Assembly (NCBI GenBank): GCA_002633005.1
Contig: NMRA01000074.1
Location: forward strand, 501,425 to 565,424
Origin: Phoronis australis
Lineage: Eukaryota > Phoronida > Phoronidae
DNA length: 64,000 nt
Direction: 5' to 3'
The position numbers and the translations under genes were made by a program. The notes beneath the pieces are model-generated. The model saw only the letters and a list, made by a program, of their open reading frames with translations, made no database searches and had not been told where the DNA came from. Position 1 is the first letter of the stretch; each line of letters opens with the position of its first letter. This document shows positions 38,001-46,747 of this stretch, one piece after another.

Positions 38001-41000
38001 GAGAATATGGCCACAACTGCAAATTACTCAAATAATTAGTAAAACTAATTCATCAAAAGCAGTGCTGTGTTTAAGTTACCATTGAACATTTTAATTTAAC
38101 GGGAGCCAAGTGGGAGCATAACATAAACTTTCTGAATAAAGCCTAAGTCACTTCTCATGAAATGGGGTACACGTACATGTACCTAATAATAGCCAACAAT
38201 TACGTTACAGTCAACGGTGGTTGGTCAGCTTGGTCTGATTGGACCACGTGCAGTGCTAACTGCGGAGGAGGAAGTCAAACCAGGTCAAGGTCATGTGACA
38301 ATCCAGTTCCAGCTAATGGTGGCGCTGTATGTCAAGGCGACAGTGACGAGACACGCGACTGCAACCAGCACTCTTGCCAAGGTAAACTATTATCGACAAT
38401 TGACCACATCAGGCGTGCTTCATATTGTCAGTTCATGAGTCATTTTCTTTGGACATGGACAACAGCTGCTGTGTTCTCATTTATGTTGGTGCATCTACTG
38501 TAGGATCTCACAATTGGTGGCCACCACAATTTTCAAAAAGGCTCCCATACATGTCAACCCGCATGTGACGATTAAGACAAAATAATTTTGAAACGTGTCA
38601 AGTGTCTCAGCCACAGCTCGAATTTGCACGTGTCGGGACGCCGGTCCCATCAAATGCAATTGCTATAAATGAAAACTAAAGTTACAGCGAACTACATGTA
38701 TAATGTTATCAGAACACCATTCTTTTGATTCCGTGGTGTTTTATATAACAGATGGAGTCCACTGTAAACATTTCAGCCTAAAAATCAACACGCATTTGAT
38801 CACCAATGGGTAGCTTAATGTACATTCATGTAATGCTTGTTGACGAATAAAATATGTCTCCAACACACGGAAACATATTAGTCGAAAAATTCGACGGAAA
38901 AACCTGATATTCAACGTCCGTCTTTACTGTATATTGCGGTTCTTCAGGTCCTTTATTTTTAGCTGGTCCTGGCTCGTGCCAAGAAAATGACAACCTGTAC
39001 ACCATCTCCAACCAAGACTGCACGTGCTTCCACCAACTGGACATGACCAACGGTAACAACGGATATCACAGGTGTCCTGCCGGTCTCACGTTCAACCCTG
39101 CTGTTTGTGTATGTGATTGGCCAGGGAATTCTGAATGTAAAGGGGCGGCGTCAGACACGTGTCCACCAGAACCTACCACGATGCCAACAGCAGCAACACC
39201 GTCTAGACGTAAGGGCAATAGTTGTGAAGATTTTATTGGTCTACCTACATTAGCCAATTCTCAATGGGAGAGTTTCTTAGAGGCGGACTTGGTGCATATT
39301 GAACGCATCTAAATCGCAAATTAATTGCACACTCTTCCTGTCGGCAACTTTGCGATATTATTATTGACTTTCTGATCTTAGTAATAGCGAAACAGACGCC
39401 ATACGTGTAGCTTCATCATTAGCTTGTAATTCGAGCTTCCTCTATTTTTTCTCAAGTCATATTTTCGTTATCTTTTTAGCTGGACCCGGCTCGTGCGAGG
39501 AAAATGGTAACCGTTACACCATCTCTAACCGTGATTGCACGTGCTTTCATCAACTGGACACAACCAACGGTAACAATGGATATCACAGATGTCCTGAAGG
39601 TCTCACATTCAACCCTGCTGTTTGTGTCTGTGATTGGCCTGGAAATTCTGAATGTAGAGGGGCAGCGACAGACACGTGTCCACCGGAACCCACCACGATG
39701 CCAACAGCAGCAACACCGTCTAGACGTAAGGGCAATAGTTGTGAAGATTTTATTGGTCTACCTACATTAGCCAATTCTCAATGTGGGAGTTTCTTAGAGG
39801 TGGACTTGGTGCATATTGAACTCATCTAAATCGCGAATTAATTGCACACTCTTCCTGTCGGCAACTTTGCGATGTTCTTGTTGACTTTCTGATCTTAGTA
39901 ATAGCGAAACAGACGCCATACGTGTAGGTTCATCATTAGTTTGTAATTCGAGCTTCCTCTATTTTTTCTCAAGTCATATTTTCGTTATCTTTTTAGCTGG
40001 ACCCGGCTCGTGCGAGGAAAATGGTAACCGTTACACCATCTCTAACCGCGATTGCACGTGCTTTCATCAACTGGACACAACCAACGGTAACAATGGATAT
40101 CACAGATGTCCTGCAGGTCTCACATTCAACCCTGCTGTTTGTGTCTGTGATTGGCCTGGAAATTCTGAATGTAGAGGGGCGACGACAGACACGTGTCCAC
40201 CGGAACCCACTACGATGCCAACAGCAGCAACACCGTCTAGTAGTAAGGCAATACTTGTAAAGAGCTTTTAATTATTGCTCAACGTACCGTAATTAATTCT
40301 CAACTTTGAGTATATTATAGGCGAGCCTGGTGCTTATTGAACACATCAGAATCACGGATTTATTGCAAACTCTTTACAATGGCCGAATTTTCAAAATCTT
40401 GTAGATTTTTTGAACTCAATAAGAGAGACACATATGTCCTAGCTCCGTAAGAAGCATGTAATCTTGACATTCTCTCATTTTCTTCTCCAATGATACGTTC
40501 GTTAATCTTTTTAGCTGGACCCGGCTCGTGCGAGGAAAACGGCAACCGCTACACCATATCTAACAGAGATTGCACGTGTTTCCATCAACTCGACATGACC
40601 AATGGTAACAGCGGATATCACAGATGTCCTGCCGGTCTCACATTCAACCCTGCTGTTTGTGTCTGTGACTGGCCTGGAAATTCTGAATGTAGAGGGGCGG
40701 CGACAGACACGTGTCCACCGAAACCCACTACGCTGCCTACAGCAGCAACGTCGTCTATCAGTAAGGACAATCCTTGTAAAGAATATATTGCTCAACGTAC
40801 CGTGACCAATTCTCAGTGTTAGAGGTTCTTAGACGCAAACTGAGTGCTTATTGAACGTATCTGAATCACAAATGTATTGTTGACTAGCTTCACAAATGCC
40901 GACTTTCAGTATTCTTGCAGATTTCTCAGTGGGCGGACCTTTGCCCTAACTCCACCTGCAGCATTTAATCCTTTTTAAAAATTCTCTTATTTTTCTCAAG

Positions 41001-44000
41001 TGATACTTTCGTTCATCTTTCTAGCTGGACCCGGCTCGTGCGAGGAAAACGGTAACCGTTACACCATCTCTAACCGAGATTGCACGTGTTTCCACCAACT
41101 CGACACCACCAACGGTAACAGTGGATATCACAGATGTCCTGACGGTCTCACTTTCAACCCTGCTGTTTGTGTATGTGACTGGCCGAGAAACTCTGAATGC
41201 AGAGGAGCGGCTACAGATACTTGTCCCCCAGAACCAACCACGGCGCCAATAGTAACAACGCCATCTAGCAGTAAGTACTGAAATTTCGTTGCTCTCTACA
41301 ATTGTGTGTGAGTACCAATCAATATTGCGTGTCACTGGATGCAGTCAGTGCTTTTCGATACCTTTGGGAAGATTCCAGCACATGCGAAGCCCCGACAACA
41401 ACTACATCATCTCTAACTGAGACTGCACGTGCTTCTACCAACTGGACACGACTAACGCTAGCAGTTTTTGTGACTGTGAACGGCCGAGGGGCTGGGAATG
41501 GAGAGGGGCGGAGGTAGACACGTATCCACCGAAACATATTATGACGGCACTATCAGTAATGTCTTTTAGCATTGTTTTATTTCCTCATCGTCGGGAACTT
41601 CTAAATGATACGAATCATCCTCCAGGATAACTTACAGCTTATTGAATGCAGCTTCATCGTGAATTTATGACAGATTTGCCACAGTGGCCATTTTGCAATC
41701 GATTTCTTCAAGTCAGTAACAGAAGTACCATTATCTTTGTTTGTAGCGAGAGATCGAAACGTCTTTTAAAGTAGTTTCTCTATTAATTTTTAGATTCTGC
41801 AGTTGTGTGTGAGCACCAGTCTATGACATTGTTGTGCACCGAAGCAAATGGCGTCTTAACAATAGTCTCTGCAACCTATGGACGAAACGATGGTACCACG
41901 TGTACTGGAAATGGTCGACCAATAAAAACGACAACCTGCAGTGCGTCAACGTCACTCAGGGTAGTCCAGCAACTATGCGACGGCAAACAGCAGTGTTCTG
42001 TTTTGGCTGAAAATAGTGTGTTTGGTGATCCATGCGTCGGTACCTTTAAATATCTTGCTGTTGAGTACAAATGTAGGCGCCCAGAAGAATTAACTACAGT
42101 ACCAGGTAATCATAAAACTTTGATGTAGCTGGCTACATATTAATGTGCTTTTTCCAGTGAAATGGCAGATATCAGATAATACGCTTCTCGTATCCAACAA
42201 AATTCTACGTGGATGCAAATGATGAATAATTCAACTACACTCACCCTCAGGCTAATAAAAGTTTACGTTGCAGGGAACACAGCAGTCCCCTTTTTCGGAA
42301 TATGATAGAATGGATATGCTAGGTTTTCCCACCTCTTCCGTGTTGCTGTACCGGCACAACTTCTGGTGGTGCACAGTCGCAATGGTCTCAGCTAGGTTTT
42401 GGATATGTTAACTCAAACTCCACCAGACTAGTTTAGGGAGGGATGGCCTCATAAAAAAACCACGCTCGAACCAGTTACTCTCCTAGTCTTTATTTTGCAT
42501 TCTCAGTCAAAAATCGATGACCTGCAATACTGCAATGTTCAGCAACCAGCTTATCCACGAAATTCTGTTGTCTCAAAGTTGTTCCTAATCTGACATGTTC
42601 GTATATCTTTAGCTGGTCCCGGCTCGTGCGAAGAAAACGGTAACCGTTACACTATTTCTAATCAAGACTGCACGTGCTTCCATCAACTGGACACGACAAA
42701 CGGTAACAATGGGTATCACAGATGTCCCGCTGGTCTCACGTTCAACCCTGCTGTTTGCGTCTGTGACTGGCCAGGGAACTCAGAGTGTAGAGGGGCGGCG
42801 ACAAATACATGTCCCCCAGAAACTACCACAGCGCCAACTTCAACAACGCTACCTAGCAGTAAGGGCCAGATTTATATAGAGTTTATTGCTTAAGGGTATT
42901 TTCGCTACATTTTGCCAGAGAAAAGTCACAGAACAGTCATTTTTTACTACAATGAATAACTTTAAAAACATTTCAGTATCAATTTTTATTTCAAGATATC
43001 GTTTAATTTGAAAAACGCTGATTTTACGCTGAGTTTCTGTTATTTCGGCGTTTAACAATAGGGCGTGATATCGAATTTCACGAAACCATATTTAACAATA
43101 GGTATTCCCAAGTGTAGACATTAGGTGCGACTGTTCAAACGGCAATTTGAATTTAAAGATCAAACGTATTTTCTTAATTGCCCACATCAACGAATCAGAC
43201 TTAGAAATCCCTATAGCATATCACAATCGCCATCGTATGAAATGCAGCGGATTAAGTTTGGTCTTGAAGTTGAGGCGCTCTTGAGAACGTCAAATTGCGC
43301 ATTCGTTCATTTAAAGTAATTCAAAAACGAAGTCGATGAACCTCTAGTGTATTCATATTTCAGAGAGTACACAATCATAATCAAACACCAAGCTTCATAT
43401 TGCAACTTATGTTTTAATAGCAGCCTGTACATAACAGTCATTTACCCTATGCATAAAAGGCAATAAGATCATTTCCTCATCTTCAATATTTTACAAATCC
43501 AAACAAAGCCACATCCCCACATGTCAATAAAACGTTGGGATAACCCGTGCACTATTTGTTTTTCGTCTAGATTCATTAAGCTGACGCAAAGCATTGCACG
43601 CTGATTTTGGAAGTCTATAATGGATCATATCTAGTAGCTTTAACCAAAACTGGTTAAATCAGTCTTCAAATGTGAGGGAACAAGAGGTCTCCCAAACTCA
43701 CCCAGGACTGCAGCGGTGCTCGCCGAAGACGCACAATTCCAAAAGTGCTTAGGTTATATAATCGGTGTGTTTAGCCTAAGAAAATAATAGACTTGTTCCC
43801 TCATGTAACCACGTAAGCAGCGTGTGCTCGAAACGCCCTAAAATATTAGTAACAGAAGTCACAGTATCTTCATATGTAGCGAGAGGTCGAAACGTCTTTC
43901 TCCACTAAATTGTAGATTCTGCAGTTGTGTGCGAACATCAATCAATGGCGCTGTCGTGCAGCGAAGCAAATAACGTCTTGACAATAATTTCTGCGACTTA

Positions 44001-46747
44001 TGGACGAAACGATGGTACTACATGTACTGGAAATGGCCGTCCGATAAAAACAACGACTTGCAGTGCGTCAACGTCACTCAGTGTGGTCCAGCGACTGTGC
44101 AACGACAAACGGCAATGTTCAGTTTTGGCGGGAAATCGGGTGTTTGGTGATCCCTGCGTCGGTACTTTTAAATATCTTGCCGTCGAATACAGGTGCAGCC
44201 GCGCAGAGACAGCGATGACACCAACAGGTAAACACAATACGTTAGCAGGGCCTTGTGGCTTGTAATATACTTGCATTAGTTTTTCGGTGATGTCATTGCT
44301 GTCGTGGGTCTGTTTTACAAAAGGTGACTTAAGAAAAAAAATTGGTTTTCAGTCGCGCTTCACACAATTATTTCTAAAAACTACATACTCATAAGTGCAA
44401 CAGTGATAATTTATAAGAGTTACTTCTCGACTGCAATGCACTCATAATTACTTGATTAAACCAGTTTTCAGCAATGGTGATATGGGAGCGCAAGACCAAA
44501 TTTCCAGCTGCAACGCGTGCGTGTTCACGTGTCCAGTGTAAAAGGAGAAATGTCCATTTAAATAGTTTTCGACATGCACGCATTTAAAGCCTATCTTCAA
44601 CGGTAACACCTGAAAATTTGGTTCCTGTACAGTATGTTAAGAGTATCCCTCTGAGCCCACTTGTGCTATAAATTGTCAAATGTAACGAACTGTTTGGCGT
44701 ATTAGTTTGCTTTTGTCTACGTCACCGCGAGAATCACCTTTTAATTCAAACTGCTGCGAATAACACCCGCACGCAATGGTGTTCTATTCAGACCCTGTTC
44801 AATACAACCTTTTGTTGTTTGTGCTGGGATCTCGCGGTGACGCAACATGGCGCGAAAAGGCAGTTTCACTTATCACTTAACTGGTTTACATTTGCGTGAT
44901 TGAAATTGCGTTTTCTTATTTTACTAAAGCTTTGCTAGGGCTATCTGGTTAGCCCAATACATCTAAAATAACAAAATTCCGTTGAAGTTAAGCTTTAAAT
45001 AGAGAACTTGTACATTCACTGACTAACAAGTCCAGTGTGTTGACAATCATCATAAACCCGACATTTGGCGTCTCTCCTATTACACTGGCTTTGATATTCT
45101 TTTTGTAATGAGCGATTTCTACTGTTAAGAGTTAGAAAGATTTCCTGCCCTTAATTTAGTAGAATTGGTGTATTTAGCGCATNAACGGTAACACCTGAAA
45201 ATTTGGTTCCTGTACAGTATGTTAAGAGCATCCCTCTGAGCCCACTTGTGCTATAAATTGTCAAATGTAACGAACTGTTTAGCGTATTAGTTTGCTTTTG
45301 TCTACGTCACCGCGAGAATCACCTTTTAATTCAAACTGCTGCGAATAACACCCGCACGCAATGGTGTTCTATTCAGACCCTGTTCAATACAACCTTTTGT
45401 TGTTTGTGCTGGGATTTCGCGGTGACGCAACATGGCGCGAAAAGGCAGTTTCACTTATCACTTAACTGGTTTACATTTGCGTGATTGAAATCGCGTTTTC
45501 TTATTTTACTAAAGCTTTGCTAGGGCTATCTGGTTAGCCCAATACATCTAAAATAACAAAATTCCGTTGAAGTTAAGCTTTAAATAGAGAACTTGTACAT
45601 TCACTGACTAACAAGTCCAGTGTGTTGACAATCATCATAAACCCGAAATTTGGCGTCTCTCCTATTACACTGGCTTTGATATTCTTTTTGTAATGAGCGA
45701 TTTCTACTGTTAAGAGTTAGAAAGATTTCCTGCCCTTAATTTAGTAGAATTGGTGTATTTAGCGCATCTCTTTCCACCAGTGAGACTGCTATGCAAGTCG
45801 TGTGGGACTCTGGGACACCCATTCGCGAAATCCACGGCTTTTTACATGTCCAAGTAAACGCTCGATTCGATCTTCATGAGCTGTTTATGAAGAAAGCGTC
45901 CTCTCTTTTCATCTGAGTTGAATGAAAACAGAAGATGTCCACCAGCACGTGGGAGTCCCTAGACTAAGAGTACCACGTGACCTGCATGCTGACACGTTTA
46001 TAGATACACGGTAGGACCACTACTAGCGTCACCTTGTGAACCACAAGGTCTTCATTGGAACTATGGTAACACGGGCATCCTCAACTGCTAGCAAACTATT
46101 AAGTGTGGTTTTAAATCTCAACTAATCATTTCCGTCGCAGCAACTGTTGTGAATAATGTTTTGTCATTTTTACTTACGCATCGTAAGGTCCAGAGAGAAG
46201 TAACGCTTTTTCTGCACTTGCGTGTAAGTGTTTGAGCAACTTCATTCTTACACATATGGATAGTTTGTAAATTTTCAGCATGAATTGGACATTAGTGTAG
46301 GACACTGGCCAGTTACTTGCTTTGGGAATATTCAGGACAATATGGCATCAGGACTCTGTAAACTGCAATTCTCATAACTCGAACTTTGAACAGACGTACA
46401 TAAGCCTAAGGTTTACACATGCGCAATGATGCCTTGATGGACACACGCAGTGTTGGAACACTTTTTAATGAAACAATAATCACATTGTGTATACCGTATT
46501 TTTAGGTGGCTCGGGATCTTGCGAGGTAAACGGTAACAGTTACACCATTGTCAGTAAAGACTGTACTCGCTACTCAGAGGCAAAGCTTGCTTTGGGTATC
46601 CAGCGTGTCCACGACTGTCCCGACGGCCTCCAGTTTAATTTGGATCCTACAGTGTGCACGTGCGACTGGCCAACAAACGTGAGATGCCCCGCGCCAAAAA
46701 CCACAACGACAACCACCATCGCTGCGCCATTCATTCCACTTCGTTGA
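17028..46747 (+). CDS. Secreted mosaic protein: CBM14, SUEL lectin and TSP1 repeats
   Basis: Thirty-seven intact coding exons join in frame to about 2,626 residues. The start ATG 17028 gives [18 protein letters not shown], a clear signal peptide (exon 17013-17094). The order is CBM14, SUEL, CBM14, SUEL, CBM14x2, SUEL, CBM14x2, TSP1x18 (plus two decayed exons), CBM14x5, SUEL, CBM14, SUEL, CBM14, stop TGA 46745-46747. There is no transmembrane segment, so it should be secreted. All internal exons are phase 1-1: usually 246 bases for CBM14, 312 for SUEL and 171 for TSP1. No internal signal-peptide exon or stop-bearing terminal exon is seen, which favours one gene, though alternative transcripts or a split into two genes cannot be excluded without RNA. 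By family, CBM14 binds chitin, SUEL binds galactose/rhamnose, and TSP1 rods mediate adhesion; a coat, mucus or defence function is inference. Confidence 0.75.
18353..18664 (+). other. SUEL lectin domain 1
   Basis: A 312-base exon gives about 104 residues from [12 protein letters not shown] to [10 protein letters not shown]. It has the YGR (GRNDASTC) and DPC ([13 protein letters not shown]) motifs that contact sugar in rhamnose-binding lectins, and the cysteines expected for a complete domain. Confidence 0.85.
19481..19792 (+). other. SUEL lectin domain 2
   Basis: A complete 312-base copy ([12 protein letters not shown] to [10 protein letters not shown]), nearly identical to domain 3 at 20943-21254. 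It begins the SUEL-CBM14-CBM14 unit that was duplicated. Confidence 0.85.
20943..21254 (+). other. SUEL lectin domain 3
   Basis: A complete 312-base copy differing from domain 2 by only a few residues (for example [12 protein letters not shown] versus [12 protein letters not shown]). The flanking introns are also alike, indicating recent duplication. Confidence 0.85.
22595..22735. repeat. 70-bp direct duplication across an N at the end of TSP1 exon 1
   Basis: 22595-22664 and 22666-22735 are copies differing at about three bases, separated by the N at 22665. The left copy holds the end of the first TSP1 exon and its donor; the right repeats that exon end. This fits an assembly join, so the true exon/intron sequence here is uncertain by 70 bases. 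Confidence 0.85.
22665..22665. other. Single N, contig join
   Basis: It lies between the two 70-bp copies described for 22595-22735. Confidence 0.9.
22736..23855 (+). other. Long intron after TSP1 exon 1
   Basis: I see no coding frame with a domain, no RNA gene and no clear element. Confidence 0.4.
24027..25860 (+). other. Introns around TSP1 exon 3
   Basis: 24027-25084 and 25256-25860 flank the third TSP1 exon (25085-25255). Nothing else is recognisable in either; several TACATGTA palindromes occur (for example near 24773, 24990 and 25660). Confidence 0.4.
26795..26965 (+). pseudogene. Decayed TSP1 exon with in-frame stop
   Basis: The exon aligns to its neighbours over its full length, but the codon for the first conserved cysteine (GCA TGC AGC in neighbours) is TGA (GCA TGA AGT). 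Near the end, ACTGTGGCTTGTCCTGGTAAAG of the neighbours is changed by a small deletion to ACTGGCGTGTCCTTGTAAAA, shifting frame and spoiling the donor. It is presumably skipped; skipping keeps frame because it is a phase 1-1 exon. Confidence 0.85.
28745..29606. mobile_element. 860-bp insertion nest in a TSP1 intron
   Basis: The intron 28625-29786 is homologous at both ends to introns 26495-26794 and 27372-27653, but is interrupted between about 28745 and 29606. The insertion contains a perfect 22-bp palindrome (28794-28815, GTTATCTCACT and its complement), a tRNA-derived SINE-like head and a fold-back element. The homologous introns show the empty site. Confidence 0.65.
28820..28905 (-). mobile_element. 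tRNA-derived SINE head
   Basis: On the minus strand an A-box-like TGGTGTAGTGGT is followed about 40 bases later by a B box GGTTCGACCCC, the RNA polymerase III promoter pair of tRNA genes and tRNA-derived SINEs. The acceptor and T stems do not pair properly, so a functional tRNA is unlikely. Confidence 0.6.
29446..29607. mobile_element. Fold-back (palindromic) MITE-like element
   Basis: TAGATTATTACATG at the left is complemented by CATGTAATAATCTA at the right. The arms continue inward with AGTCGTTATCCCCC, ATCTAGAGCCC and GAATTATC, each matched in reverse complement. Imperfect arms cover almost the whole element around a GC-rich centre. A related half-copy lies near 60655-60760. Confidence 0.7.
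30095..30707. mobile_element. About 600-bp insertion in the following TSP1 intron
   Basis: The intron 29958-30831 matches introns 27825-28065 and 26966-27200 at both ends but has extra AT-rich sequence in the middle. TGTCGTT occurs at both edges (near 30090 and 30703) and may be a target duplication. No coding capacity or terminal repeat was recognised. Confidence 0.45.
32347..32376. repeat. (ACGCAC)n simple repeat
   Basis: Short ACACGC tandem repeat in the intron between TSP1 exons 31912-32082 and 32556-32726. Confidence 0.8.
32727..34307 (+). other. Long intron, no recognised content
   Basis: The intron before the TSP1 exon at 34308 is 1.6 kb and AT-rich. No domain-bearing frame, RNA gene or clear transposon was found. 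Confidence 0.4.
35925..36095 (+). pseudogene. Probably decayed TSP1 exon, cysteine and donor lost
   Basis: There is no stop codon, but the fourth cysteine is replaced (GGSQSSGD where neighbours have GGAQCVGD), the GGW motif reads GEW, CGGG reads CDGG, and the donor reads CCTGTTAACA in place of CCTGGTAAAG. A GT is only available one base earlier, which would break the phase-1 frame. The exon is likely skipped or mis-spliced. Confidence 0.65.
38963..41270 (+). other. Five tandem CBM14 exons after the TSP1 array
   Basis: Exons 38963-39208, 39480-39725, 39997-40242, 40515-40760 and 41025-41270 are each 246 bases, phase 1-1. Each encodes [17 protein letters not shown]-type CBM14 with [17 protein letters not shown] (one copy has CPEGL, one CPDGL) and a Thr/Pro linker. 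Starts are spaced 517, 517, 518 and 510 bases apart, and the introns of the first three units are almost identical, so this is a recent exon-plus-intron tandem amplification. Confidence 0.85.
41303..41555 (+). pseudogene. Fused SUEL/CBM14 exon relic
   Basis: The first part (TGTGTGTGAGTACCAATCAA, then ATACCTTTGGGAAGATTCC) resembles the start of a SUEL exon and its YGR region. It runs directly, with no intron, into CBM14-like sequence (CATCTCTAACTGAGACTGCA) where the Arg codon CGA of intact copies has become TGA. The [13 protein letters not shown] segment is deleted before a remnant of GTGACTGTGAACGGCCGAGG. It ends at a degenerate donor. It appears to come from a deletion joining a SUEL exon to the following CBM14 exon. 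Confidence 0.7.
41794..42105 (+). other. SUEL lectin domain 4
   Basis: A 312-base phase 1-1 exon from [12 protein letters not shown] to [13 protein letters not shown]. The YGRNDGTTC and [13 protein letters not shown] motifs are intact. It groups with domain 5 by shared NDGTTC and [12 protein letters not shown], unlike N-terminal domains 1-3. Confidence 0.85.
42613..42858 (+). other. CBM14 domain 12
   Basis: A complete 246-base phase 1-1 exon between the two C-terminal SUEL exons, with [16 protein letters not shown] and [10 protein letters not shown] Thr-rich linker follows. Confidence 0.85.
43916..44227 (+). other. SUEL lectin domain 5
   Basis: A complete 312-base phase 1-1 exon. Its CDGKRQC is CNDKRQC here; YGR and GDPC motifs are intact. 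The long intron before it (42859-43915) has no recognised content. Confidence 0.85.
44599..45767. repeat. 584-bp direct duplication at an N
   Basis: 44599-45182 and 45184-45767 are near-identical copies differing by only a few substitutions and separated solely by the N at 45183. This is most simply an unmerged contig overlap. Confidence 0.9.
45183..45183. other. Single N, contig join
   Basis: Located exactly between the two 584-bp copies. Confidence 0.9.
46506..46747 (+). other. Terminal CBM14 exon and stop codon
   Basis: After the acceptor TTTTTAG the exon encodes [17 protein letters not shown], then [19 protein letters not shown] and a Thr-rich tail ending FIPLR and TGA. It lacks the FHQLDTTNG segment of the other copies ([17 protein letters not shown] instead) and is the most divergent CBM14, as expected for a fixed end exon outside the duplicating blocks. 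An AATAAA at 47122-47127 may be its polyadenylation signal. Confidence 0.8.

Larger units (their letters stand above)
22463..38381 (+). other. Array of eighteen intact TSP1 exons
   Basis: Each exon is exactly 171 bases, phase 1-1, one domain: 22463-22633, 23856-24026, 25085-25255, 25861-26031, 26324-26494, 27201-27371, 27654-27824, 28066-28236, 28454-28624, 29787-29957, 30832-31002, 31242-31412, 31912-32082, 32556-32726, 34308-34478, 35070-35240, 36843-37013, 38211-38381. The consensus is [20 protein letters not shown], then [16 protein letters not shown] and AQCxGDxxEERDCNTxxCPG. It has the six cysteines of group 1 TSP1 domains, WxxWxxW tryptophans that are C-mannosylated in this family, and the CSxTCG O-fucosylation site in most copies. 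The chain should form a long rod. The exon at 31242-31412 ends CCTT|GTAAAG instead of CCTG|GTAAAG but keeps a usable donor. Confidence 0.85.
44228..46505 (+). other. Last intron with an N-flanked duplication
   Basis: A 2.3-kb intron before the terminal exon. It contains the duplication 44599-45767 and a TIR-like word GGGTCTGTTTTACAAAAGG at about 44308 that recalls the 46796-47074 element. No coding signal. Confidence 0.5.

Noticed and set aside
22463-38381. Regular spaced repeats resembling a CRISPR-like array
   Set aside because: Repeats are 171-base coding exons with splice sites in an animal genome; spacers are introns of varied length.
17028-44227. Variable-region chitin-binding protein (VCBP) homologue
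   Set aside because: CBM14 is shared, but no immunoglobulin V-type domain is present anywhere in the exons.
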